Program-made: the position numbers and the translations under genes
The notes under the pieces: model-generated
Databases searched by the model: none
What the model was told of the DNA's origin: nothing
Seen by the model: the letters and a program-made list of their open reading frames with translations, nothing else
From: Methanobacteriota archaeon
Lineage (GTDB): Archaea > Halobacteriota > Methanomicrobia > Methanomicrobiales > Methanoculleaceae
Reading direction: 5' to 3'
NCBI GenBank assembly: GCA_023457135.1
Contig: JAEWMO010000115.1
Coordinates: 1 to 16,447, forward strand
Length of the DNA: 16,447 bases
Shown here: piece after piece, positions 1 to 6,235 of the stretch
How positions within the stretch are numbered: the stretch's first letter is position 1
Layout of the letters: the number at the start of each line of letters is the position of its first letter

Positions 1-593
1 CCGGCGGTCTCGACGAAGTTGACGTTTGCCCCCTCGGGAAAGGAGGGGTGGTTCCGGATGGCCGGGCCGGCCGTGGCGATGTCGACGGCGCCGATCTCTT
101 TGACGAAGACGACCGCGTGGGGGACCCCCGTGTTTGCGGCGTAGACGGTGAAGCCCCGGATCTCTTCCTTATACTCTCCGTTCCCGGTTGCCGGGATGCC
201 GCTCCGCTCGAACGCCGGCGTCGGCATCGTGATCGTCGCGGTGAACTCGTCCTCCGCGTAGCCCATCGTCACCGGCACGATCCCCGCCCCGGTCTCGACC
301 GAACAGGACTCCTTGATGTAGCCGGCGTCGTAGGCGTACTTCGCGAGGCACCGGATGCCATTCCCGCACATCGCGGCCTCGCTCTCGTCGGGCTGAAAGA
401 GCCGCATCCGGACGTCGGCGGCCTCGGACGCCTGAAGAAAGAGGACGCCGTCGGCGCCGATGCCGAACCTGCGGTCGCAGTAGATTGCCGCAAATCCTCC
501 CTTCATCTCCTCGGGGATGATCTCCTGCTGGAATTCGTCGATCAGGATGAAGTCGTTGCCGTTTCCCTGCAGTTTGATGAACGTGATCTCCAT
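1..593 (-). CDS. dapF: Diaminopimelate epimerase, 3' end cut by window edge
   Basis: Converts LL-diaminopimelate to meso-diaminopimelate in cytoplasmic lysine synthesis, by a cofactor-free two-cysteine mechanism. The 197 visible residues begin MEITFIKLQGNGNDF, with the family NGNDF segment at 11-15, the catalytic-cysteine motif MCGNGIRC at 75-82 (Cys76), NTGVPHAVVF at 154-163 and the NHPSFPEGANVNFV stretch at 181-194. The family is usually about 275-285 residues, so roughly 80 C-terminal residues, including the second catalytic cysteine, lie outside the window. The ATG at 593 is preceded by a GGAGAGG ribosome binding site. It is the last gene in the direction of transcription and the only housekeeping gene here; it lies about 80 nt after an envelope-protein gene and has a possible promoter of its own. 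Assignment is by recognised motifs and is very secure. Confidence 0.97.
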   Translation of the reverse strand, partial: MEITFIKLQGNGNDFILIDEFQQEIIPEEMKGGFAAIYCDRRFGIGADGVLFLQASEAADVRMRLFQPDESEAAMCGNGIRCLAKYAYDAGYIKESCSVETGAGIVPVTMGYAEDEFTATITMPTPAFERSGIPATGNGEYKEEIRGFTVYAANTGVPHAVVFVKEIGAVDIATAGPAIRNHPSFPEGANVNFVETA

Positions 594-604
594 GGTGTTG
601 CCTC

Positions 605-645
605 TCCTGTGTATGTTAGGGGCGGCGGGAGATAAATCGTGATGC
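605..645 (-). promoter_or_regulatory. Possible archaeal promoter of dapF
   Basis: On the minus strand CGATTTATC (631-639) is a TATA-like element about 42 nt before the dapF ATG. A start site about 25 nt downstream would leave a 5' leader of 15-20 nt containing the GGAGAGG site. No clear purine-rich BRE is present, so this is tentative. Confidence 0.35.
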
Positions 646-649
646 CCGG

Positions 650-661
650 GTGCAGCTGCAC
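650..661. repeat. Perfect 12-bp palindrome after an A1 gene
   Basis: GTGCAGCTGCAC is a perfect palindrome 13 nt beyond the stop of the A1 gene at 675-1121. The same palindrome and the sequence between it and the stop are repeated after the A1 gene at 13643-14089 (13617-13628). It may mark the 3' end of the A1 transcript or be a retained piece of the duplicated block. Confidence 0.6.
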
Positions 662-674
662 GACAAACCCCTTT

Positions 675-1121
675 TCACGGCCACGTCGTCAGCACCACGT
701 AGTACGATCCTTCGTATTCCAGAAGCGGGTACAGCCCCCTCTCCCCCTGGGGACCGTAGGCATCGTGGAGCGCTTTGCTTTCCGCGTACGAGACGTTCGT
801 CCCCCCGATGACGCGCTGGTCCCGGTAACCCCACTCCCACGCCGACGGGTTCCGCTCCTCGCCCCGGATGACCGCGCTGAGTGCGGGATGCCGTTCGAAG
901 TCCTTCTCGGTCAGGGGGACGATCGTGCTCTCTCCCGGCTCAGTTCTCTCCATGACGTAGAGCATCGGCTGCCCGCCGGAACTCTCGTGAGCATAGATGA
1001 TGAGGGCGTCGGCGAGCATGAGGCCGAGGACGACGGCAACGATGCCGGCGAGGCCGCAGACGGCGACGATCCCTGCCATCTTGAGCCGGTTCCTGGATTT
1101 CGGTTTGCTGTCTTCTTCCAT
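675..1121 (-). CDS. Small membrane-anchored envelope protein, A1 family
   Basis: Function unknown. The 148-residue product has a charged cytoplasmic N-terminus (1-14), one membrane segment at about 15-44 and an extracytoplasmic domain of about 100 residues. Conserved blocks of this local family are LTEKDFERHPAL (70-81), SYAESKAL (111-118) and YPLLEYEGSYYVV (131-143). ATG at 1121 follows an AAAGGTGAT ribosome binding site. It starts 27 nt after the upstream A2 gene; the same A2-A1 order with 25-27 nt spacing occurs at three places in the window, which implies co-transcription and co-duplication. Close relatives are 13643-14089, the anchorless 5790-6125 and the fragment 1606-1716. I recognise no named domain. 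Confidence 0.85.
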   Translation of the reverse strand: MEEDSKPKSRNRLKMAGIVAVCGLAGIVAVVLGLMLADALIIYAHESSGGQPMLYVMERTEPGESTIVPLTEKDFERHPALSAVIRGEERNPSAWEWGYRDQRVIGGTNVSYAESKALHDAYGPQGERGLYPLLEYEGSYYVVLTTWP

Positions 1122-1148
1122 TCCAATATCACCTTTTGTGACTCGATC

Positions 1149-1595
1149 TTAGGGAATCGCGATGAGAAAGTAGTAATACGCATTGTCATATTCGAGGTAC
1201 GGCTGGTTCCTTGCCTCGACGTCGGGACCAAACGACTCGATAAGCACTCCCCGTTCAACGTATGTCACCGGAGCACTCCCAATCGTTCGCTTGTCAAGGA
1301 CACCATAAGGTGTCTCTCCCGAATACCAGGCTCCGGGATCCCGGTTGCCGCCCCGGATTGCCGAGTCGAGCGCGGGGTTCTGCTCGAAGTCTTTCTCGGT
1401 CAGGTAGATGATCGATGCATTTTCCGGCCGTTCTCCCCGGACCTCCCAGACGCTCAGCATCGGAGACCCGCTGCTCGCTGCGAGCCAGGTGAAGAGTATG
1501 GTACCCGCGAGCACAACCGTCGCGACGAGGAGGACGACGCCGATGAACGCCAGAACCCCCACGATAACCAAACGTCTGTCAAGTTTCGATTTCAT
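1149..1595 (-). CDS. Small membrane-anchored envelope protein, A2 family
   Basis: Function unknown. The protein has 148 residues. A basic start MKSKLDRRL is followed by a membrane segment at about 9-40 and an extracytoplasmic domain with YLTEKDFEQNPAL (64-76) and a C-terminal QPYLEYDNAYYYF block (131-143). The N-terminus is nearly that of the A2 proteins at 1742-2149 and 14116-14520, while its length and middle region lean towards A1, so it may be an A2/A1 recombinant. ATG at 1595 has a strong GGAGATC ribosome binding site. It is co-oriented with A1 27 nt downstream and preceded by the A1 remnant. Confidence 0.83.
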   Translation of the reverse strand: MKSKLDRRLVIVGVLAFIGVVLLVATVVLAGTILFTWLAASSGSPMLSVWEVRGERPENASIIYLTEKDFEQNPALDSAIRGGNRDPGAWYSGETPYGVLDKRTIGSAPVTYVERGVLIESFGPDVEARNQPYLEYDNAYYYFLIAIP

Positions 1596-1605
1596 GTGAT
1601 CTCCT

Positions 1606-1716
1606 CTATGCTTTCATCCCGGATGCGACGGCAACGACGTCGGCGGGGCCGAAGGCGGCGATGAGCCCCGCCCTTTTGAGTTTATCCTCTGATTCCGGTA
1701 TCCTGGTTTCTTCCAT
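1606..1716 (-). pseudogene. Truncated A1 gene remnant (36 codons)
   Basis: A minus-strand reading frame from ATG 1716 to TAG 1606 encodes MEETRIPESEDKLKRAGLIA and 16 further residues. This matches the N-termini of the intact A1 proteins (compare MEGSEKPESRDRLKTAGLIA at 14089). It keeps the AGGTGAA ribosome binding site and sits 25 nt after the A2 gene, exactly where A1 is expected. The membrane segment is cut short within the family's VVAVVLG region, and the whole extracytoplasmic domain is absent; the sequence passes straight into the ribosome binding site of the next A2 gene. The simplest reading is a recombination or deletion scar between tandem A2-A1 pairs. Translation of the 36-residue peptide cannot be excluded. 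Confidence 0.75.
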
Positions 1717-1741
1717 TCCGTTCACCTGTTGTGGCCCGCTC

Positions 1742-2149
1742 CTAGTGGAGCAGAACGCGGGTGGCGTAGTACACTCCGTCGTACTCGAGGTATGGCCGGT
1801 TCTCCGTATGGACGCCGAAGGCCTCGACGAGTGCGAGGCTTTCGACCCCCGTCATCGGGGCCAACCCGGACGTCGGCACGTCGGGATCCCTGCCGGCCTC
1901 CCGAATCGCGGAGGCAAGCGCCGGGTGCTGCTTTAAGTCCCTGTCGGTCAGGTGGATGACGGATGCATTCTGTTGCAGATCTTCCCCCCTGACTACCTGC
2001 ACGTCCAGCTCCTGCGGAAGACCGTCGATACCGGTGATCAGGGCAACGAGGGCCGTATACGCGAGCACAACCGTCGTGACGAGGAGGACGGCGCCGATGA
2101 ACGCAAGAACTCCCATGACGATCAAACGCCTGTCGAATTTTGATTCCAT
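1742..2149 (-). CDS. Small membrane-anchored envelope protein, A2 family
   Basis: Function unknown. The 135-residue product starts MESKFDRRLI, has a membrane segment at about 10-40 and a short extracytoplasmic domain with VIHLTDRDLKQHPALASAI (64-82) and RPYLEYDGVYYATR (118-131). It is almost colinear with the A2 protein at 14116-14520 (134 residues). ATG at 2149 is chosen because AGGAGG lies 5-6 nt upstream; a longer reading frame exists but lacks a better site. The 135 nt to the upstream propeller gene show no obvious promoter, so it may be read from the propeller transcript or from a promoter I cannot see. Confidence 0.85.
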   Translation of the reverse strand: MESKFDRRLIVMGVLAFIGAVLLVTTVVLAYTALVALITGIDGLPQELDVQVVRGEDLQQNASVIHLTDRDLKQHPALASAIREAGRDPDVPTSGLAPMTGVESLALVEAFGVHTENRPYLEYDGVYYATRVLLH

Positions 2150-2284
2150 GAGACCTCCTCTGCTATCGCCACCCAATCTGTCGGACAATGCCCTGGGTAA
2201 CCCTATTTCCACACTGACAGATCCCGTCCATCTCCTTGAGTGTCATGCCTCGCTTCTGATCATGCTCTGTTTTCATGTGGGGGA

Positions 2285-3409
2285 TCACCGGGGCTCCTCT
2301 GGGTAGTTATGCCGGTTCACCAGGAGGGCATATCCGCCGTCGGCGGTCCGGATGACCGAGACAGTGTTGCCGATCAGTTCGAACGTGGCATTCAATTCGG
2401 TATCCCACTCCTGGAGCCCATCGGCATTGAACTTCATAATGTGGGGGACGCCTACCTGGTCGGGGAGGATCAGGTACCGAGATGTGCGATGGTACCTGAC
2501 TGCACCGGACACATACTCTCCATCGTCTGTTTTGATGATGGGCGCCGAGGCGTTGAGCGCCTTCTCCCCGATCATGTTCCCGTCCCGGTCGAACATGACC
2601 TCCTCCAGCGTTACGTTGCTGTAGATAACGGTACATTCGCCCCCCGGTTCCTCGCTCATGAAGACTACATGGTTGTACTGCGACGGACTGCCGAGTGTCG
2701 CCTCCCAGAGCATATCGCCTGCGGTGTCCAGCCGGAGCAGCCACACGTCGGAGCCGTTCCGATCCGGGAGGTAGGTCGTGCCGCCTACCAGGTACCCGCC
2801 GTCCGAGGTCTGGATGACGGCCCTCGTGCTGTCCCGGTCGTCGGTCCCGTAGGTCTTTCGCCACTCTTCTGTCAGGTTTTGATCACTCTTGAGCACCAGG
2901 AGATCTCCACCGGCGGTCCCGGCGACGACGACCCCGCCATCGGCGGTCCCCACGACCGACTGCAGGATGCCATCGATCTCGATGTCGGTATCCTGGATGT
3001 TCCCCGCAGGATCGAAGAGCAGGACCCCTGACTCACCCACTGCTACGACGGTGCCCCCGGTCGTCTCGGCGACGGAAGCGACCGGGGCTCCTCTGCCGGT
3101 GGCGTTCCAGACGACGGAACCGTTGCCGTCGAGTTTGAAGACCCCGTAGGACTGATCCCCGCGCCAGGGCCGGACTTCTCCCCCGATGAGATACCCGCCG
3201 TCTGCCGTCTGGATCATGCTCGTTGCGATATCGTCTCCCCCGGTATCGATGACCGTCTGCCACTGCTCAGCTCCTCCGGCATCGACCTTGAAGACCATGA
3301 TGTCGCGGCCCACCCCGTACTCCGGCACAAGGCACCCTGCCACAAGGACCATCAGAAGACAGAGTGCGGCCGCCGGGATGCCGAGCCATCTGTAGGCAGT
3401 TGGTTTCAC
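2285..3409 (-). CDS. Beta-propeller lipoprotein with DGGY repeats
   Basis: The product has 374 residues from a GTG start. An N-terminal lipoprotein signal ends in LVAGC (22-26, lipidated Cys26 predicted), so the protein should be tethered outside the membrane. The rest is built of blade-like repeats, each with a T-x-D-G-G-Y/V turn (68-73, 155-160, 201-206, 294-299, 355-360) followed by a strand and then a lysine/leucine-aspartate turn and tryptophan (QW50, VW101, EEW183, LW235, EW335). This is typical of secreted propeller proteins common in methanogens and Bacteroidetes; a binding rather than catalytic role is likely but unproven. GTG 3409 has AAAGGAG 6 nt upstream; ATG 3445 extends the frame by 12 residues, but its GGAGG is too close. 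The gene lies 155 nt after the membrane-protein gene. Confidence 0.88.
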   Translation of the reverse strand: MKPTAYRWLGIPAAALCLLMVLVAGCLVPEYGVGRDIMVFKVDAGGAEQWQTVIDTGGDDIATSMIQTADGGYLIGGEVRPWRGDQSYGVFKLDGNGSVVWNATGRGAPVASVAETTGGTVVAVGESGVLLFDPAGNIQDTDIEIDGILQSVVGTADGGVVVAGTAGGDLLVLKSDQNLTEEWRKTYGTDDRDSTRAVIQTSDGGYLVGGTTYLPDRNGSDVWLLRLDTAGDMLWEATLGSPSQYNHVVFMSEEPGGECTVIYSNVTLEEVMFDRDGNMIGEKALNASAPIIKTDDGEYVSGAVRYHRTSRYLILPDQVGVPHIMKFNADGLQEWDTELNATFELIGNTVSVIRTADGGYALLVNRHNYPEEPR

Positions 3410-3564
3410 GTTCGCTCCTTTATATGGTTGCGTTGCATAGTTCATCCCTCCTGGTGGAAGGACCCGCGACTGAGTGCAAAACTCCGGGTGTACTTATGAT
3501 TCTGCGGATCTCCTTTTTCTGGGGTATACCACCATCATGCACAACCCTGGTGCTCCCAGACAAG

Positions 3565-4119
3565 TTATCCACTCTGTACCTCTCGTCGAAATGCGATTAC
3601 GACCCCGAGTATGATACCGAATACGACGACGGATATGAGCACAGCCTCCAGGTACAGGATAATCAAGCTCATGATGAGAAAGCCCATTTCGGGCAAGGGC
3701 AGAAACGTCAGCAACTGGAAGGCTGGTGAACCGGTGCCTTCACCCCCGAACGCCGTCGCAAACCCGTAGACCAGAAGCAGGGCTACCGTGATCACGGACC
3801 CGGAGAAGAGAATTTTGGAGAGATGCCGATCGGGAAGGCGATTCCTGATTAGCATGAACGCCGTCAACACACCCATCAGCATGATCACCAGGTTCAGTAC
3901 CGGTAAAATCGGTCGGATCAACGGCACGAAGGAGAGAACCGGCACCAGAACGGCCAGGAGCAACCCGATCAAAACCGGAGCAAGTTTGCCTATAACGGGT
4001 TGCGCCTTCGCGAAAACGTGATAGAACCCTAGGGAGAGAACGCCGATGAAGACAGCTGGAAGGAGAACAATAAGCAAGACAAAGATGACAACAGACAGGT
4101 ATGAAAACATTGGCTCCAT
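3565..4119 (-). CDS. Polytopic membrane protein of unknown function
   Basis: The product has 184 very hydrophobic residues, with membrane segments at about 7-32, 46-66, 70-92, 105-125 and 145-177 separated by short loops, plus a basic C-terminus (FRREVQSG). No transporter or enzyme motif is recognised. ATG 4119 is chosen because GGTGAGAT lies 8 nt upstream; an in-frame GTG four codons earlier would use up that site. The start is 37 nt after the stop of the phospholipase-like gene, suggesting the pair is co-transcribed from the L1 promoter. Base composition is lower in G+C than the A-family genes. Function cannot be inferred. Confidence 0.8.
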   Translation of the reverse strand: MEPMFSYLSVVIFVLLIVLLPAVFIGVLSLGFYHVFAKAQPVIGKLAPVLIGLLLAVLVPVLSFVPLIRPILPVLNLVIMLMGVLTAFMLIRNRLPDRHLSKILFSGSVITVALLLVYGFATAFGGEGTGSPAFQLLTFLPLPEMGFLIMSLIILYLEAVLISVVVFGIILGVVIAFRREVQSG

Positions 4120-4156
4120 AGTAAATCTCACCGATAAAAGAGGAGGGAGAGCCTCC

Positions 4157-5320
4157 TCAATCTCTCATGTATTTCACCAGACCGAGAGTATACTTCGCTG
4201 TATCGAGAAGACAGTTCTCGGTAATCGATCTGACATCCGGGTCGGTTTCGAACGTGTACCGGTGATTATACACCAAATAGTAAAGTTCATCATCGTAGTT
4301 CTTCGCATACCCAGCAAGTGACTGCGTCGAACTTGACGGATCGGTTATGGTGTAATAATACCAGTTGTCCTGGATGACGGATATGAAGTTGTATCCCTCT
4401 CCACCATCCTGATCCCAATTAGTTGCGACATAGGCCTCATAATCACCGTGAACCCATGAATTCAGCGCCTGTTCAAGTTCCATACCGGTATGGAGCGGGT
4501 TTCCTACATCGGTCAGGAAATGGCTTGAATACCCAAGGTTTGTGTATGCATCGTACATCGACGGCTGATCGTAGTAGTCCCCGGCAATGGTTACATAGTT
4601 TTCACATTGTGCCGGAGCATAGCCTGTCCCAAGCACAGGGTCGTAGTAATGATCGTAGGAGTGACACACAATCTGGATAAAGGTGTCCAACCACTCAAAC
4701 CCGGTTGGGGGCCAAACTGGAGACCAAGAATCAGGATCGTCTGCTGCGTTGTGAGCGTACGTAGCATACGTGGATGAAACACCCCACTTCAAACAGGAGA
4801 TCTCTATGATATCCTGATGACAGGGCGCCGCCCACCACCGGATGCTGTTTTCAGCCGCAAATTTGTCGTTCAGATACTCGGCGAGCGCTTCATCGGCCTG
4901 AGCAAGGATGGAATTTTCCTCTTCGGTCAAGGTATGCTCACCAGGAGATACGAAAGTCACCTCAGTTCGACCGTCACGTTGGGTCACAGTCACAGGATAC
5001 TTTGCCCAGATTTCCATGAGCCCCTCAGATAACATCTGTTTTTTCTCATCGGAAATTTGAGTCATCTTCAAATCATTCAGGGCATTTTTCTTTCCTTGCT
5101 CGTCGGCAGCAAACAGTGCCCAATGAGGCGTTGCTTTTTTCACATTCTCATCGATCGTAAAAAGTGAGCTAGACAGTGTCTGCCCGTTTGCCGCAACTAC
5201 AGGCATCGGCTGCTCAACCAGAACCTCAGAGGTCGCTGCTGCCGTCGGTACAAGACCCACACTCACCAGCAACAGTGCCAGGAGCATGGAGAATGTCTGC
5301 ATTCCAGTTTTTGCTTTCAT
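4157..5320 (-). CDS. Secreted zinc-dependent phospholipase C / S1-P1 nuclease-like protein
   Basis: The product has 387 residues: a signal peptide of about 28 residues (LLALLLVSVGLVP), a pro-like region to about residue 160 and a C-terminal zinc domain. Seen directly: H267-x3-D271-x5-H277 in SSHFLTDVGNPLHTG, then H291-x3-E295 in WVHGDYEAYV. The spacings H-x3-D-x5-H-x13-H-x3-E equal those I recall for Bacillus cereus phospholipase C (H118, D122, H128, H142, E146). DHYYDP (223-228) resembles the SHFYDPD segment with zinc ligand H69, and WAAPCH (163-168) has the W-x4-H spacing of S1/P1 nucleases. The family hydrolyses phosphodiesters using three zinc ions; H-x3-E favours the phospholipase branch. 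Substrate is unknown, and archaeal ether lipids or imported nucleic acid are both possible. ATG 5320 follows GGAG; it is expressed from L1. Confidence 0.85.
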   Translation of the reverse strand: MKAKTGMQTFSMLLALLLVSVGLVPTAAATSEVLVEQPMPVVAANGQTLSSSLFTIDENVKKATPHWALFAADEQGKKNALNDLKMTQISDEKKQMLSEGLMEIWAKYPVTVTQRDGRTEVTFVSPGEHTLTEEENSILAQADEALAEYLNDKFAAENSIRWWAAPCHQDIIEISCLKWGVSSTYATYAHNAADDPDSWSPVWPPTGFEWLDTFIQIVCHSYDHYYDPVLGTGYAPAQCENYVTIAGDYYDQPSMYDAYTNLGYSSHFLTDVGNPLHTGMELEQALNSWVHGDYEAYVATNWDQDGGEGYNFISVIQDNWYYYTITDPSSSTQSLAGYAKNYDDELYYLVYNHRYTFETDPDVRSITENCLLDTAKYTLGLVKYMRD

Positions 5321-5487
5321 GTGTTCCAACTCCGTTTTCGTTCACCGGAGGCAGAAGGGGCACACGTTTAAGTACGCAGAACGCTTACGTTTCCATTGCC
5401 TCCGGGCGCGCGGGACGTTCATCCGACGATTGGCAAACCGGCTGGGTGAACCTCCGCACTGGTGCAGGCGCCGCCTACGGCACCCAC
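5321..5487 (-). promoter_or_regulatory. Structured 5' leader of the phospholipase-like gene
   Basis: Predicted transcribed part of L1. Stems: H1 at 5461-5484 (near-palindromic, one G-U pair in the minus-strand RNA), H2 with arms 5417-5424 and 5444-5451 (one mismatch in this copy) and H3 with arms 5345-5353 and 5397-5405 (CCGGAGGCA/TGCCTCCGG, perfect). H3 closes just before the ribosome binding site. Folding is inferred by eye. Confidence 0.5.
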
Positions 5488-5740
5488 AATTGCTCACTTG
5501 TCAGTTTTGAGATGTATCTTTTCTGGGACAAACACCAACTCAATGGGCAGTTTTTCCGGAAAATAGCAGGGATAACGTCCTGGGATCACTCTAGGCACCC
5601 ACCTGCAACGGACCCGACCCGGGAGAACTCCCGCCCGATGACAGAAACTGCGCCGGAATGAGCAGAAGTGCTCCAGCAGGTCCGGTGCAGGGACGCTCTC
5701 GCCGTCCACCGCGCGGGTCGCCCCTGGCATGCCCGCGCTA
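5335..5740 (-). repeat. Leader repeat L1 (promoter, structured 5' leader)
   Basis: Copy 1 of the intergenic element found five times in the window; it fills the gap between the A1 domain gene (stop 5790) and the phospholipase-like gene (start 5320). From the distal end it contains a small palindrome near 5619-5632, the palindrome TTTTCCGGAAAA (5552-5563), BRE/TATA (5511-5523) and a transcribed leader of about 165 nt. Similarity to L4 continues further upstream into the hairpin at 5741-5767. L1 is more diverged than L3-L5 in the last 60 nt before the gene. No conserved reading frame crosses the copies. Confidence 0.85.
5511..5524 (-). promoter_or_regulatory. BRE/TATA promoter of L1 (variant TATA)
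   Basis: The minus strand reads AGAAAAGATACATCTC, against AGAAAAGGTATATCTC in the other four copies. The purine-rich BRE is intact and the TATA core is changed at two positions, so this promoter may be weaker. The expected start is about 25 nt downstream, near 5488. Confidence 0.6.
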
Positions 5741-5767
5741 CACCCTGCATCAGAATCAGGCAGGGTG
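5741..5767 (-). repeat. Hairpin after the A1 domain gene
   Basis: CACCCTGC and GCAGGGTG (5741-5748, 5760-5767) form an 8-bp stem with an 11-nt loop, 22 nt beyond the A1 stop. The identical hairpin follows the A1 gene at 13643. It could act as a transcript end or 3' stabiliser. It lacks the U-run of a typical archaeal terminator. Confidence 0.6.
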
Positions 5768-5789
5768 CCACCGCCCGGCGGGAGCCCCT

Positions 5790-6125
5790 TCAGGGCCATG
5801 TCATCAGCACCACGTAATACGCACCCTCGTGCTCCAGAAGCGGGTACAGCCCCCTCTCCCCTCCGGGACCGTAGGCATCGCGGAGCGCCTTGCTCTCTGC
5901 GTACGAGACCTGAGCGCCCCCGATGATGCGCTGGTCCCGCGAGCCCCACTCCCACGCCGACGGGTTGTGCTCCTCGCCCCGGATGACCGCATCGAGCGCG
6001 GGGTGCTGCTTGAAGTCCTTCTCGGTCAGGTGGATGACGGATGCATTCTCCGGGGGAGCAGCCGGGACCCTCATGACGGGCGGGCATACCAAGAGGGCGG
6101 TGCCTCCTGTGTAGGTCTGCTTCAT
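5790..6125 (-). CDS. A1-family extracytoplasmic domain lacking its membrane anchor
   Basis: The product has 111 residues. From residue 27 on (ENASVIHLTEKDFKQHPAL, then SYAESKAL at 74-81 and YPLLEHEGAYYVV at 94-106) it is a good A1 domain, closest to the proteins at 675 and 13643. Residues 1-26 (MKQTYTGGTALLVCPPVMRV...) are too short and interrupted to form the usual membrane segment; they vaguely resemble the end of an A2 anchor (YTALLALITG). ATG 6125 has a strong GGAGG 10 nt upstream, so translation is plausible. A longer frame to 6236 exists without a better start. Either the gene is a 5'-truncated relic of an A2/A1 recombination, or it makes a soluble cytoplasmic version. It follows the A2-anchored gene after an unusually long 110-nt gap. 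Confidence 0.65.
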   Translation of the reverse strand: MKQTYTGGTALLVCPPVMRVPAAPPENASVIHLTEKDFKQHPALDAVIRGEEHNPSAWEWGSRDQRIIGGAQVSYAESKALRDAYGPGGERGLYPLLEHEGAYYVVLMTWP

Positions 6126-6235
6126 GCCGTTTTTCCTCCAAGTTTTCGTCCTCGGATAACGGGGCGGAACGTGGACAAACTCCAGACCACAGGACCCACG
6201 CCGAAGGGGAGGAGCCGCCGCCTGACCCTCCGGCA

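Noticed and set aside
639..1664. Long plus-strand open frame (341 codons) and similar long plus-strand frames across the window
   Set aside because: They lie antisense to coherent minus-strand genes with ribosome binding sites and paralogues. Their translations are arginine/proline-rich and low in recognisable structure, as expected for the opposite strand of high-G+C genes.
3505..3545. A further eroded leader upstream of the propeller gene (CTTTTTCTGGGG)
   Set aside because: Only about a dozen bases resemble the BRE region and the rest does not align; too short to claim.
5335..5740. Leader repeats as transposable elements (MITE-like)
   Set aside because: I see no terminal inverted repeats or target-site duplications at the ends; copies are all in one orientation, always directly upstream of a gene, and in four cases continue into coding sequence. 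Segmental duplication fits better.
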